Part shown: in pieces, positions 41,020-49,784 of the stretch | How the letters are laid out: each line of letters opens with the position of its first letter | Numbering within the stretch: position 1 is the first letter of the stretch | Assembly (NCBI RefSeq): GCF_014207375.1 | Contig: NZ_JACHEE010000007.1 | Span: 62,001 to 126,000 of the forward strand | Direction: 5' to 3' | DNA: 64,000 nucleotides | Origin: Arthrobacter sp. AZCC_0090 | Lineage (GTDB): Bacteria > Actinomycetota > Actinomycetes > Actinomycetales > Micrococcaceae | The notes under the pieces: generated by a model | Database searches by the model: none | Told to the model about the DNA's origin: nothing | The model's input: the letters and a program-made list of their open reading frames with translations, nothing else | Translations under genes and position numbers: made by a program

Positions 41020-41655
41020 ATGGCTATCATCCATCGAGCAACCCTGAGTCCCAGCAAACTTGAGCTCATTGAAAAGTACCTGCCCGCCCAGACATGGTTC
41101 ATCAAAGATGGCTCCGCGCCGCCCGAGCTGCTCGGCGCGTACCGCTTCGATGATCCGGACGGCGAAGTGGGCCTCGAGACCCATCTGGTCTCCCACGGCG
41201 GCAAGGTCTATCAAGTTCCGTTGAGCTACCGGGGATCGGAATTGTCCGGCGCTGAGGGCTCACTGCTCGGCACCATGGAACATTCCGTGTTGGGCAAGCG
41301 GTGGGTGTACGACGCCTGCGCCGATCCCGTCTACGTCGCTGCCCTGGCCACCGCCATCCTCACGGGACAGCGGGAAGCCGAACAGTTCGTGGACGGGGAC
41401 GGCGCGTTGCAGCCACGCGCCAGCTCCGTCAAAGTCAAAGGCAGTGGAGCCCCCGGTAGCGAAGTCCCTTCGGTGACCCCGGCGGCCGCGGTCACCGAAG
41501 ACAGCATCACCCGCATCGACGCGGGTAAGCTCACGCTGCTGGTAAAGCGTGTCCTGGACCTGGGGACGCCGGGTCCGGAGGATTCGGATGCCCTGCGGGG
41601 TACGTGGGCCGGTCAGGAAGCGCCAGTGCTGCTGGCGTCCCTGTTGCGACCCTAG
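41020..41655 (+). CDS. stand-alone maltokinase N-terminal cap-like protein
   Basis: A 211-residue protein. LELIEKYLPAQTWFIKDG..., GLETHLVSHGGKVYQVPLSYRG and MEHSVLGKRWVYDACADPVYVAALATAILTG match the N-terminal cap domain of actinobacterial maltokinases (and related branching-enzyme-associated proteins). No kinase domain follows, so it cannot phosphorylate maltose by itself. It lies 10 bases after the monooxygenase stop but seems functionally unrelated to it, and it converges with hspR with a 4-base gap. A small separate role in carbohydrate regulation is possible. Confidence 0.72.
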   Translation: MAIIHRATLSPSKLELIEKYLPAQTWFIKDGSAPPELLGAYRFDDPDGEVGLETHLVSHGGKVYQVPLSYRGSELSGAEGSLLGTMEHSVLGKRWVYDACADPVYVAALATAILTGQREAEQFVDGDGALQPRASSVKVKGSGAPGSEVPSVTPAAAVTEDSITRIDAGKLTLLVKRVLDLGTPGPEDSDALRGTWAGQEAPVLLASLLRP

Positions 41656-41659
41656 AGAA

Positions 41660-42082
41660 TTACTCCCCCGGACGCGGCCGCCACACCACAACTGCCTGGG
41701 ACCGCGCCCGGGGGCGCTGCCCGCGGGCCAGGCTGACGACGTCGCCCGCTGCTCCTGCCGCAAAAACGCGGGCCTCCACCGGGCCCCGCCGGCGTTGCAG
41801 TTCCTCGCTCAGCTCGGCCACGCGGTACTGCAGTGCGGCCACTTGGTTTTCGAGATCAAGGATCCGTTTGATGCCCTCAAGGGACACGCCTTCGTGGGAG
41901 AGCCGCTGGACTTCACGCAAGCGGTCGATATCCCGCTGGGAGTAGCGTCGGGACTTACCCGGCGCTCGGCTCGGCGACACGATGCCGAGGCGATCGTACT
42001 GGCGCAGGGTCTGCGGGTGCATGTCAGCCAGTTCGGCCGCGACGGAGATGACGAAGATCGGCTGGTTGATGTCGATGCCCAT
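41660..42082 (-). CDS. hspR: HspR, MerR-family heat-shock repressor
   Basis: A 140-residue MerR-type protein: FVISVAAELADMHPQTLRQYDRLGIVSPSRAPGKSRRYSQRDIDRLREVQRLSHEGVSLEGIKRILDLENQV, i.e. winged HTH plus coiled coil. It is the last gene of the dnaK-grpE-dnaJ-hspR operon, the standard actinobacterial order. HspR binds HAIR elements and uses DnaK as co-repressor; two HAIR-like sites are present upstream of dnaK (46069-46089 and 46122-46142), completing the feedback loop. Confidence 0.93.
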   Translation of the reverse strand: MGIDINQPIFVISVAAELADMHPQTLRQYDRLGIVSPSRAPGKSRRYSQRDIDRLREVQRLSHEGVSLEGIKRILDLENQVAALQYRVAELSEELQRRRGPVEARVFAAGAAGDVVSLARGQRPRARSQAVVVWRPRPGE

Positions 42083-42111
42083 GACGACGTCCCTCCTGTG
42101 TGTTGCTGCCG

Positions 42112-43080
42112 CTACAAGCGGGCCTTGGCGGCCAGGTCGTGGCGGGGATCGGCGTCGGAAGTAGCCGCGGCGAATGCCTTGACGGCCTCCTCGGCCTCTT
42201 TGTTAAGGTTCTGCGGGACGGCGACGTCGATTGTCACCAGCAGATCGCCGGTGCCCTTCGTCGTCTTGACGCCACGGCCCTTGACCCGGAGGGTGCGCCC
42301 GGAAGGCGTGCCGGCCGGGACGCGGACGGTGACAGAGTCGCCGTCGAGCGTTGGCACGTGGATGTTGGCACCCAACGCGGCTTCAGCGAAAGTCACCGGC
42401 ACGTGGATGCGGATGTTGTCGCCGTCGCGGTTAAAGAAATCGTGTGGCTTGACGTTCACCGTGATGATGAGGTCCCCGTTGCCGGCTGCTCCGGGATTGC
42501 CTTTGCCGCGCTGACGGACCTTCTGGCCGTCCCTGATGCCCGCGGGAATCTTGACGTCGATGACGTTGCCGTTGCTTTCGCGCAGGCTCACCGTGGTGCC
42601 GTGGATGGATCCGGCGAAGGAAATGGAGGTAGACGCCGTGCGGTCGCTGCCCTTTTGCGGGGCGCGCTGGAAGCCGGTCTGTCCACCGCCGAAGCCGCCG
42701 CCGAACAGGTCGGCGAACTCGGGAGGGATACCGCCGGCACCGGCAGGCTGACGTGCTCCGCCGCCGAAAAGTCCGCCGAACAGGTCCTCGAAGCCACCAT
42801 TGGCCGGCCCGCCGCGTCCTGCTGCCCCCGGAGCGAATCGTGCCCCGCCCATGGCACGGATGGCATCGTACTGCTGACGCTCCTCGGCATCCGAAAGCAC
42901 TGAATAGGCCTCCGAGATGTCCTTGAACTTCTTCTCGGCAGCAGCACCCCCGGAATTGGTATCCGGATGATACTTCCGCGCAAGCTTGCGGTACGCCTTC
43001 TTAATGTCAGCGTCAGAGGCGTCCTTGGCGACACCAAGGATGGCGTAAAAATCCTTCTCAACCCAGTCCTGGCTGGCCAC
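42112..43080 (-). CDS. dnaJ: DnaJ-type co-chaperone without zinc fingers
   Basis: A 322-residue type-II Hsp40. The J-domain is at the N-terminus with the HPD triad at residues 38-40 ([13 protein letters not shown]). A Gly/Phe-rich linker ([39 protein letters not shown]) and C-terminal substrate-binding domains ([65 protein letters not shown]) follow. The CxxCxGxG zinc repeats of canonical DnaJ are absent. It starts with GTG at 43080, 342 bases downstream of grpE, an unusually large gap for this operon. Confidence 0.93.
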   Translation of the reverse strand: MASQDWVEKDFYAILGVAKDASDADIKKAYRKLARKYHPDTNSGGAAAEKKFKDISEAYSVLSDAEERQQYDAIRAMGGARFAPGAAGRGGPANGGFEDLFGGLFGGGARQPAGAGGIPPEFADLFGGGFGGGQTGFQRAPQKGSDRTASTSISFAGSIHGTTVSLRESNGNVIDVKIPAGIRDGQKVRQRGKGNPGAAGNGDLIITVNVKPHDFFNRDGDNIRIHVPVTFAEAALGANIHVPTLDGDSVTVRVPAGTPSGRTLRVKGRGVKTTKGTGDLLVTIDVAVPQNLNKEAEEAVKAFAAATSDADPRHDLAAKARL

Positions 43081-43422
43081 TCGGCTTCCTTCTCTCGTTT
43101 CTGGTCAAGTTTGCGCTCCGCTGGATAGGGGGCCGTGCCCGCTTCGCGATGCCCGCCACGCCGCGGCCCCCTATCCAGCTGCGCTGCGCTCATCTCACCT
43201 TAGGCGAGTCAAGCCTTAGGCGAGAGGACCGCTTGAGCCGTAGCGGGTGAGGGGGCCCGGGAGTGGCATCTAAGGATCTGGCCGAGGGCCCCGACACGAG
43301 CTTGCGAGTGTTGGGAAGGCCAATATCCGCTGCCGAAGCCGGGTGGCCAAGGATCGCAGATCCTAGGCCACCCGGCGAAGGGGCGGGGCCCCCTCATCCG
43401 CGAAGGCGCGGTGAGTGGATCC
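43081..43422. repeat. 342-base foldback region between grpE and dnaJ
   Basis: No gene is visible. Three strong inverted repeats fill it. (i) 43121-43135 (CTGGATAGGGGGCCG) pairs perfectly with 43164-43178. (ii) 43243-43258 pairs with 43386-43401 (GTGAGGGGGCCC type, 15 of 16). (iii) 43339-43355 (CCGGGTGGCCAAGGATC) pairs with 43359-43375, 16 of 17, with loop GCA. There is also a direct repeat CTTAGGCGAG at 43199-43208 and 43215-43224. Hairpin iii is nested inside ii. The region looks like an inserted repeat (MITE- or REP-like) or a structured RNA within the heat-shock transcript. Confidence 0.7.
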
Positions 43423-44106
43423 CTAAGCAGGCACTGCCACAATCACCTGTGCCGCACGCAGCACGCGGTCGCCGGAGCGGTAGCCGGAGCGCAGCACTTG
43501 GCTGACGGTGTCCACTTCGATGTCCTCGCCCGGCTGCTGGATGAGGGCTTCGTGGATCGTGGGGTCGAATTCGACGCCAGTCTCCGCGATGCGCTCCAGG
43601 CCGTACGTCTTCAGCGCAGTCTCCAGCTTGGCGGCGATCGCGGCGAACGGGCCGTCCACGAGGTCGCCGTGCTGGCGGGCGGCGTCGACGTCGTCGAGCA
43701 CCGGCAGGAGGGAGTTCAGGACGCCGATGACGGCCATTTCCCCTGCGACGGCGCGGTCACGTTCGACGCGCTTGCGGTAGTTGACGTACTCAGCTTGCAG
43801 GCGCAGGAGGTCGTTGCGGAGTTCCGCGGCCTCTGCTTGTGCTGCGGCACCAGGGGCTACCGACTCTTCAGCCGGAACCTCGACGCCGTTGAGGATTTCC
43901 TCAGCCTGGCACAGGGCGTCGCCCTCGGTGGCAGAGGCGTTGGAGTCAGCTGCCGATCCTTGGGTGTGGCGGGCGGCCCCGGTCTCCGGGTCGACCTTGC
44001 GGTTGTCGCGAATAATTGGCTTCTGCTGACCGGCTCCTTCACGCTCGTCGTGCTTGCCCTCGTTGCTCGAACGTGAGTGCTCTGCGTCGTTGCCGTGGTG
44101 AGGCAT
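43423..44106 (-). CDS. grpE: GrpE, nucleotide exchange factor for DnaK
   Basis: A 227-residue protein with a charged, disordered N-terminus followed by the long GrpE coiled coil (NDLLRLQAEYVNYRKRVERDRAVAGEMAVIGVLNSLLPVLDDVDAARQHG) and the beta-wing domain ending GYRSGDRVLRAAQVIVA. The ATG at 44106 is two bases after the dnaK stop, so it is tightly coupled to dnaK. Confidence 0.95.
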   Translation of the reverse strand: MPHHGNDAEHSRSSNEGKHDEREGAGQQKPIIRDNRKVDPETGAARHTQGSAADSNASATEGDALCQAEEILNGVEVPAEESVAPGAAAQAEAAELRNDLLRLQAEYVNYRKRVERDRAVAGEMAVIGVLNSLLPVLDDVDAARQHGDLVDGPFAAIAAKLETALKTYGLERIAETGVEFDPTIHEALIQQPGEDIEVDTVSQVLRSGYRSGDRVLRAAQVIVAVPA

Positions 44107-44108
44107 GC

Positions 44109-46016
<1,908 letters not shown>

Positions 46017-46068
46017 CTACCTCAACCCATCGAGGGTCCGGAGCCGGGGAGCACTCAACATTCGGCTA

Positions 46069-46089
46069 GTTGAGCGTTCTCCACTCAAC
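46069..46089. promoter_or_regulatory. HAIR-like HspR operator 1 upstream of dnaK
   Basis: GTTGAGC-N7-ACTCAAC fits the HAIR consensus CTTGAGT-N7-ACTCAAG (5 of 7 and 6 of 7 matches, exact 7-base spacer). It overlaps the predicted -10 region of the dnaK promoter. Confidence 0.65.
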
Positions 46090-46115
46090 TGTACTCAGGC
46101 CTCGCTCAAAGTCAA
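46088..46115 (-). promoter_or_regulatory. predicted dnaK promoter
   Basis: On the minus strand TTGACT (46115-46110) and TACAGT (46093-46088) are separated by 16 bases, a good sigma-70-type promoter. It sits between the two HAIR-like operators and overlaps operator 1, as expected for HspR repression. Confidence 0.55.
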
Positions 46116-46121
46116 TCCAAA

Positions 46122-46142
46122 GTTGAGTCGAGTAGGCTCAAC
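46122..46142. promoter_or_regulatory. HAIR-like HspR operator 2 upstream of dnaK
   Basis: GTTGAGT-N7-GCTCAAC fits the HAIR consensus with 6 of 7 and 5 of 7 matches and the exact spacer. It lies just upstream of the predicted -35. A third inverted pair (CTCAAC-N9-GTTGAG, 46053-46073) is in the opposite arrangement and less convincing. Confidence 0.6.
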
Positions 46143-46239
46143 CTGAGGGCCGACGTCGAACTCGCGGGAACAGTGCCGGTTCGCGTGAGCGCTCCGGCGA
46201 CTCCGCAGCGTTCCGGCGATGTCGACGGCGGGTGTTCCG

Positions 46240-47094
46240 TCAGGCGGAGGCTGGCGGTACCGGCTTGTAGACCCATGCCACCAGCACCACGGAGATGATC
46301 ATCAGGAGGAACCACGAGACAAGTTTGTCGGCGGACACCAAATGCCAGCCATCCAACTGGCTCGGATACAGCCACGCGTGCGACCATGTGGCGATGTTCT
46401 CGGCTATCCAAATAAAGAGCGCCACCAGCAGGAATGCCAGGATCAGCGGCATCCGGAACCGGCGCCGAAACACCCGGAAGTACATGACGCACCGGCCATA
46501 GATCACCACGACGCCGGCCAACAGGATCCAGCGGGCATCGACGATGTAGTGGTGCGAAAAGAAGTTCACGTAGACGGCGGCGGCCAGGATCGCGGTGATC
46601 CAGCGCCGCGGATATCTGGAGAAGCGCAGGTCGAAAACCCGGTAGACGCGCACCATGTACGAACCGACCGCGGCATACATGAAGCCGCTGAAGAGGGGAA
46701 CGGCGCCCACCCGAAGGACGCCCTCCGCCTCATATGACCATGAGCCAACGTCGGTCTTGAACAACTCCATGACCGTCCCCACAAGGTGGAAGAGCACGAT
46801 CACCCTGAGCTCGCGCAAAGTTTCCAGCCTCGTGGCGACCATCAGGACCTGGATCACGACGGCGGCAATCGTCAGGAAATCGTTCCGGGCCAGTCCGGCC
46901 CCGGCTGGATACCAAAGGTGCGCACCGAAAATGACGGCGAGGAGCGAAGCACCGAAGATGCACGCCCATGCTTGCTTGAGGCCGAATACCGTGAATTCAG
47001 TGAGCTTGGTTCGGAGGCCCCGGGCAGGAGCATGGTCCAGGAATCGGCTTGCACTCCCATCGATAAGTTCCTCTACGGCGGTGAGTTCACGCAT
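46240..47094 (-). CDS. DUF817-family integral membrane protein
   Basis: A 284-residue membrane protein from ATG 47094 with about seven or eight hydrophobic helices (FGLKQAWACIFGASLLAVIFGAHLWYP, FLTIAAVVIQVLMVATRLETLRELRVIVLFHLVGTVMELFKTDVGSWSYEAEGVLRVGAVPLFSGFMYAAVGSYMVRV, ENIATWSHAWLYPSQLDGWHLVSADKLVSWFLLMIISVVLVAWVY). The conserved pattern with F-x-T-x-V-G-S-W-x-Y and H-H-Y is typical of DUF817. Function is unknown. Its start overlaps the end of the MpaB-like gene by eight bases. Confidence 0.8.
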   Translation of the reverse strand: MRELTAVEELIDGSASRFLDHAPARGLRTKLTEFTVFGLKQAWACIFGASLLAVIFGAHLWYPAGAGLARNDFLTIAAVVIQVLMVATRLETLRELRVIVLFHLVGTVMELFKTDVGSWSYEAEGVLRVGAVPLFSGFMYAAVGSYMVRVYRVFDLRFSRYPRRWITAILAAAVYVNFFSHHYIVDARWILLAGVVVIYGRCVMYFRVFRRRFRMPLILAFLLVALFIWIAENIATWSHAWLYPSQLDGWHLVSADKLVSWFLLMIISVVLVAWVYKPVPPASA

Positions 47095-47872
47095 CGGTGC
47101 GGTGATGGCCGAGCTGGCCAAGATAGTAGTTCTTCGGCCAATGCCTGACCTTCTCCGGCAACCTCGGATAAGCAAGGGCCAAGAGGCGCATGGTGCCATC
47201 AAAACCGCGCCGATGCCGTGCATCCCATGGCAGCCCGAAACCCTCGCGAAGCTGTTCCGTCAGCAGGCCTGCCGTGAGCAGGCGGGCCAACGGCATGGTC
47301 AGGCGCAATATGAGCGGCCCGTTTGTCGGGTAAAGCAGGTCCCGGGCAACCCTCAGGGCGGCCGCATCCGGTTCCAGGTTCGCCAACGATTCGTTCCAAT
47401 AGCGCGCGAAGGCCGAGCGGTCGGCGGGCCAGAGCTCGGCGGGAAGCTGCAGGGCTGTGCCGATCCGCGCATACTCACGATAGATGCGATCGGCAGTGTC
47501 GTCGTCGAGCGCTCCATGGACTTTTTCGTAGACGGTGACAGCGGTGTCATAGAGGGTCGCCACCACCCACATTTGGGATTGCGCGTCAAAGGCGTCGTAC
47601 CCCTTCGACGCGCCATCGGCAGCCCGGCGAACAGGGGCGTGAGCGCGGTTCACGGCCCGGCGCACAGCGGCCAGCTGCTCTTCGGAACCGTAGATCACCG
47701 CATAGACGTACGTCATGGTGGCGCGCAGCCGGTCCAATGGCCGTTCGGCGAAATTGCTGTGCTCGGCGACGCCATGACCGACCGCCGGATTGGCGATCTG
47801 CATCAGGATGGCGCGGCCGGCTCCGGCGAGCAAAACGCCCTCCGCGCCGATGTCAGCCAGTCCTCGAGCCAT
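47087..47872 (-). CDS. MpaB/DUF2236-family oxygenase-like protein
   Basis: A 261-residue, mostly helical protein: GVLLAGAGRAILMQIANPAVGHGVAEHSNFAERPLDRLRATMTYVYAVIYGSEEQ, then MWVVATLYDTAVTVYEKVHGALDDDTADRIYREYARIGTALQLP. The A-x-P-x-V-G-x-G-V-x-x-H-S motif and the later W-V-x-A-T-x-x-D motif are typical of DUF2236, the family of rubber oxygenase Lcp and fungal MpaB. Some members bind b-type haem. The substrate is unknown. It overlaps the TetR gene end by 20 bases and the DUF817 start by 8 bases. Confidence 0.75.
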   Translation of the reverse strand: MARGLADIGAEGVLLAGAGRAILMQIANPAVGHGVAEHSNFAERPLDRLRATMTYVYAVIYGSEEQLAAVRRAVNRAHAPVRRAADGASKGYDAFDAQSQMWVVATLYDTAVTVYEKVHGALDDDTADRIYREYARIGTALQLPAELWPADRSAFARYWNESLANLEPDAAALRVARDLLYPTNGPLILRLTMPLARLLTAGLLTEQLREGFGLPWDARHRRGFDGTMRLLALAYPRLPEKVRHWPKNYYLGQLGHHRTDA

Positions 47873-48620
47873 CTAGATACTCTACCTTCGGCGCCTGCAA
47901 CCCCACGATCCCCAGCAGGACCTCGAGGTGGTGCTCAAACAACTCGTCCCGTGCGGCGAAGGTATCAGCCCCGTATTGGCCGAACACCTCGAAGCTGATT
48001 GCGCCGAAAACCGAGGTCCACACCAGCACGCCCCGCGCCAACGCAGGCTCCGGCACCGCCAGGCCCAGTTCCGCGCGGATGGACGCCAGGTCTATGGCAA
48101 GGGCAGGAGGAACGACGACGGCGGGCGCCACTTTCGCGGACAGGGCACCTGCGCGATGGGCGGCGTCGAAGATCCCCACCATCCGGTAGATCACTCGCGT
48201 TCCGGGTTCCGTGGTGCGCTCGGCTGGCGCTTGGTAGCCGGGGACCGGGCTGCCGAACAGGAGGGCATAGCTGGCGGGCTCGCGCAGGGCCCACTGCCGG
48301 ACGGCCCGTCCGAGCGCCAGGAACCTGCCGCGGTAATCGCCCTCGGGCAGGGCGTCGACGGCGGCAGCCACTTCGTCGCCCAGCTCGCCGTAAGCGTCAA
48401 TCAACAAGAGGGTCAGCAGTTCATCGCGACTCTCCACATAGCGGTAAACGGCGGAGGACACCACGCCAAGATCCCGAGCGACAGCCCGGAGGGACAAGCC
48501 CGCGGCACCATGCAGCGCAAGGTGCCGGCGGCCCAGCCGGATGATGTCCGCAACGGTCTGGGCCCGGGCTCGTTCGCGCGGAGTCGATTGTTTGGCCGCT
48601 GCGGCGGGAGGGAGGTCCAT
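47853..48620 (-). CDS. TetR-family regulator with TetR_C_33-like C-terminus
   Basis: A 255-residue regulator: HTH in RARAQTVADIIRLGRRHLALHGAAGLSLRAVARDLGVVSSAVYRYVESRDELLTLLLIDAYGELGDEV, then a helical ligand domain (YALLFGSPVPGYQAP). The start at ATG 48620 (MDLPPAAAAKQS) is preceded by a short untranslated region; a further upstream ATG would add a cysteine- and histidine-rich stretch that is not a TetR feature. It faces the NAD-epimerase-like gene across two palindromes (48662-48672, 48709-48723), its probable operators. Confidence 0.88.
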   Translation of the reverse strand: MDLPPAAAAKQSTPRERARAQTVADIIRLGRRHLALHGAAGLSLRAVARDLGVVSSAVYRYVESRDELLTLLLIDAYGELGDEVAAAVDALPEGDYRGRFLALGRAVRQWALREPASYALLFGSPVPGYQAPAERTTEPGTRVIYRMVGIFDAAHRAGALSAKVAPAVVVPPALAIDLASIRAELGLAVPEPALARGVLVWTSVFGAISFEVFGQYGADTFAARDELFEHHLEVLLGIVGLQAPKVEYLDGSRTG

Positions 48621-48661
48621 GTATCCAGCATGCCACAAATGAGAGCAGTGACAACAAATGT

Positions 48662-48672
48662 GAGCAGTGCTC
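48662..48672. promoter_or_regulatory. TetR operator-like palindrome 1
   Basis: GAGCAGTGCTC is a perfect 11-base palindrome around a central G. It lies just before a TTGACA -35 element (48673-48678). A partial copy GAGAGCAGTGAC is seen at about 48641. It recurs at 48709-48723 with the same core. Confidence 0.6.
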
Positions 48673-48701
48673 TTGACATGCGCCTCGAGAGGGCTCATCC
48701 T
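48673..48701 (+). promoter_or_regulatory. predicted promoter of the epimerase-like gene
   Basis: TTGACA at 48673-48678 is followed after 17 bases by CATCCT (48696-48701), a weak -10. It is flanked on both sides by GAGCAGTGCTC palindromes, a typical repressor arrangement. Confidence 0.45.
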
Positions 48702-48708
48702 GAATTCA

Positions 48709-48723
48709 GAGAGCAGTGCTCTC
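48709..48723. promoter_or_regulatory. TetR operator-like palindrome 2
   Basis: GAGAGCAGTGCTCTC is a perfect 15-base palindrome around a central G. It lies 49 bases from the first copy, centre to centre, and 36 bases upstream of the epimerase-like start. Confidence 0.62.
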
Positions 48724-48759
48724 GGTTACAAATTTCCCATCCAGAAAGTGAGAATCACC

Positions 48760-49701
48760 ATGTACGTCGTCACAGGAGCGGGCCCCGTCGGCTGGACCAT
48801 TGCCGAGCAACTCGCGGAGCGCGGAGAACAGGTGCGCGTCCTGACGCGCTCAGCCAGCGGCCCCGACCACCCGCTGGTCGAGAAGCTGCGCGTGGACGTC
48901 TCGGACCCAGCCAAGTTGGCGCAAGCTTTCGCCGGCGCCACGGCCGTCTTCCACTGCATCCACGGCTCCGCCTACCGGGCCAAAGCATGGGCGGCCGAGC
49001 TTCCTGGAGCAGAGCAAGTGGTGATGGACGCCGCTGCGGCGGCAGGCGCCGTCGTCGTCTTCCCGGAAAGTCTTTACTCCTACAGCGAACCGGACAAGAC
49101 CATCACTGAAAGCAGCCCGCGCGAAGCGGCTGGCGGCAAGCGCGGGATCCGTTCCGCCCTGCTGAAGGCGCGGGAAGCTCACCCGGCGAATACCGTCAGC
49201 GTCGTGTCTGGGGACTTCTTCGGGCCACGGGTTCGTTTGGCGCACGCCGGCGAGCGCATGGTCCCGCTGGTCCTCAAGGGGAAAACAGTTCAGGTCCTCG
49301 GAAGCGCCGATCAGCCCCATGCCTTCACCTACGTCCCGGATCTTGCCGCAGCCATGATCGCTGCCGCGGAGAAGCCCGAACTCTGGAACTCGGCGCTGCA
49401 CGCTCCCACGGGCCCGGCCTTGACCATGCGGGAAATCGCGGGAAACTTCGCACGCTCGGCCGGCGTTCCGGAACCGAAGCTGAGCGTGATTCCCGGTTGG
49501 TTACTCCGGACCCTCGGCCTGTTTTCGACGGACATGCGGGAGCTGGCCGAAATGCTGTACCAGTTCGAGCGGCCGTTCGTCATGGATTCCACGGCAAGCC
49601 AGGCCAAGCTCGGGCTGGCACCGACGCCGCTTCCGGAAGCGATGGCGGCAACCGTTGCCTGGTGGCGGGAGCAGGAAGCCGTGACTGCGGGAACCCGCTA
49701 G
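48760..49701 (+). CDS. NAD-dependent epimerase/dehydratase-family (extended SDR-like) protein
   Basis: A 313-residue Rossmann protein: MYVVTGAGPVGWTIAEQLAERGEQVRVLTRS (nucleotide fold), DVSDPAKLAQAFAGATAVFHCIHGS, VFPESLYSYSEPDKTITESSPREAAGGKRGIRSALLKAREA, DFFGPRVRLAHAGERM and HAFTYVPDLAAAMIAA. The Tyr-xxx-Lys of extended SDRs is not obvious (SLYSYSEPDK is near the expected place). The start at ATG 48760 has GAAAGTGAGAATC upstream. It diverges from and is probably repressed by the TetR protein. The substrate is unknown. Confidence 0.8.
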   Translation: MYVVTGAGPVGWTIAEQLAERGEQVRVLTRSASGPDHPLVEKLRVDVSDPAKLAQAFAGATAVFHCIHGSAYRAKAWAAELPGAEQVVMDAAAAAGAVVVFPESLYSYSEPDKTITESSPREAAGGKRGIRSALLKAREAHPANTVSVVSGDFFGPRVRLAHAGERMVPLVLKGKTVQVLGSADQPHAFTYVPDLAAAMIAAAEKPELWNSALHAPTGPALTMREIAGNFARSAGVPEPKLSVIPGWLLRTLGLFSTDMRELAEMLYQFERPFVMDSTASQAKLGLAPTPLPEAMAATVAWWREQEAVTAGTR

Positions 49702-49784
49702 GTCCAGCCGGGCGGCACTCCGAACATAGGATGATTCTCGGAGTAGGCGCACAAGCGACATACCGACTAAGCAGGGGGCCGTGA

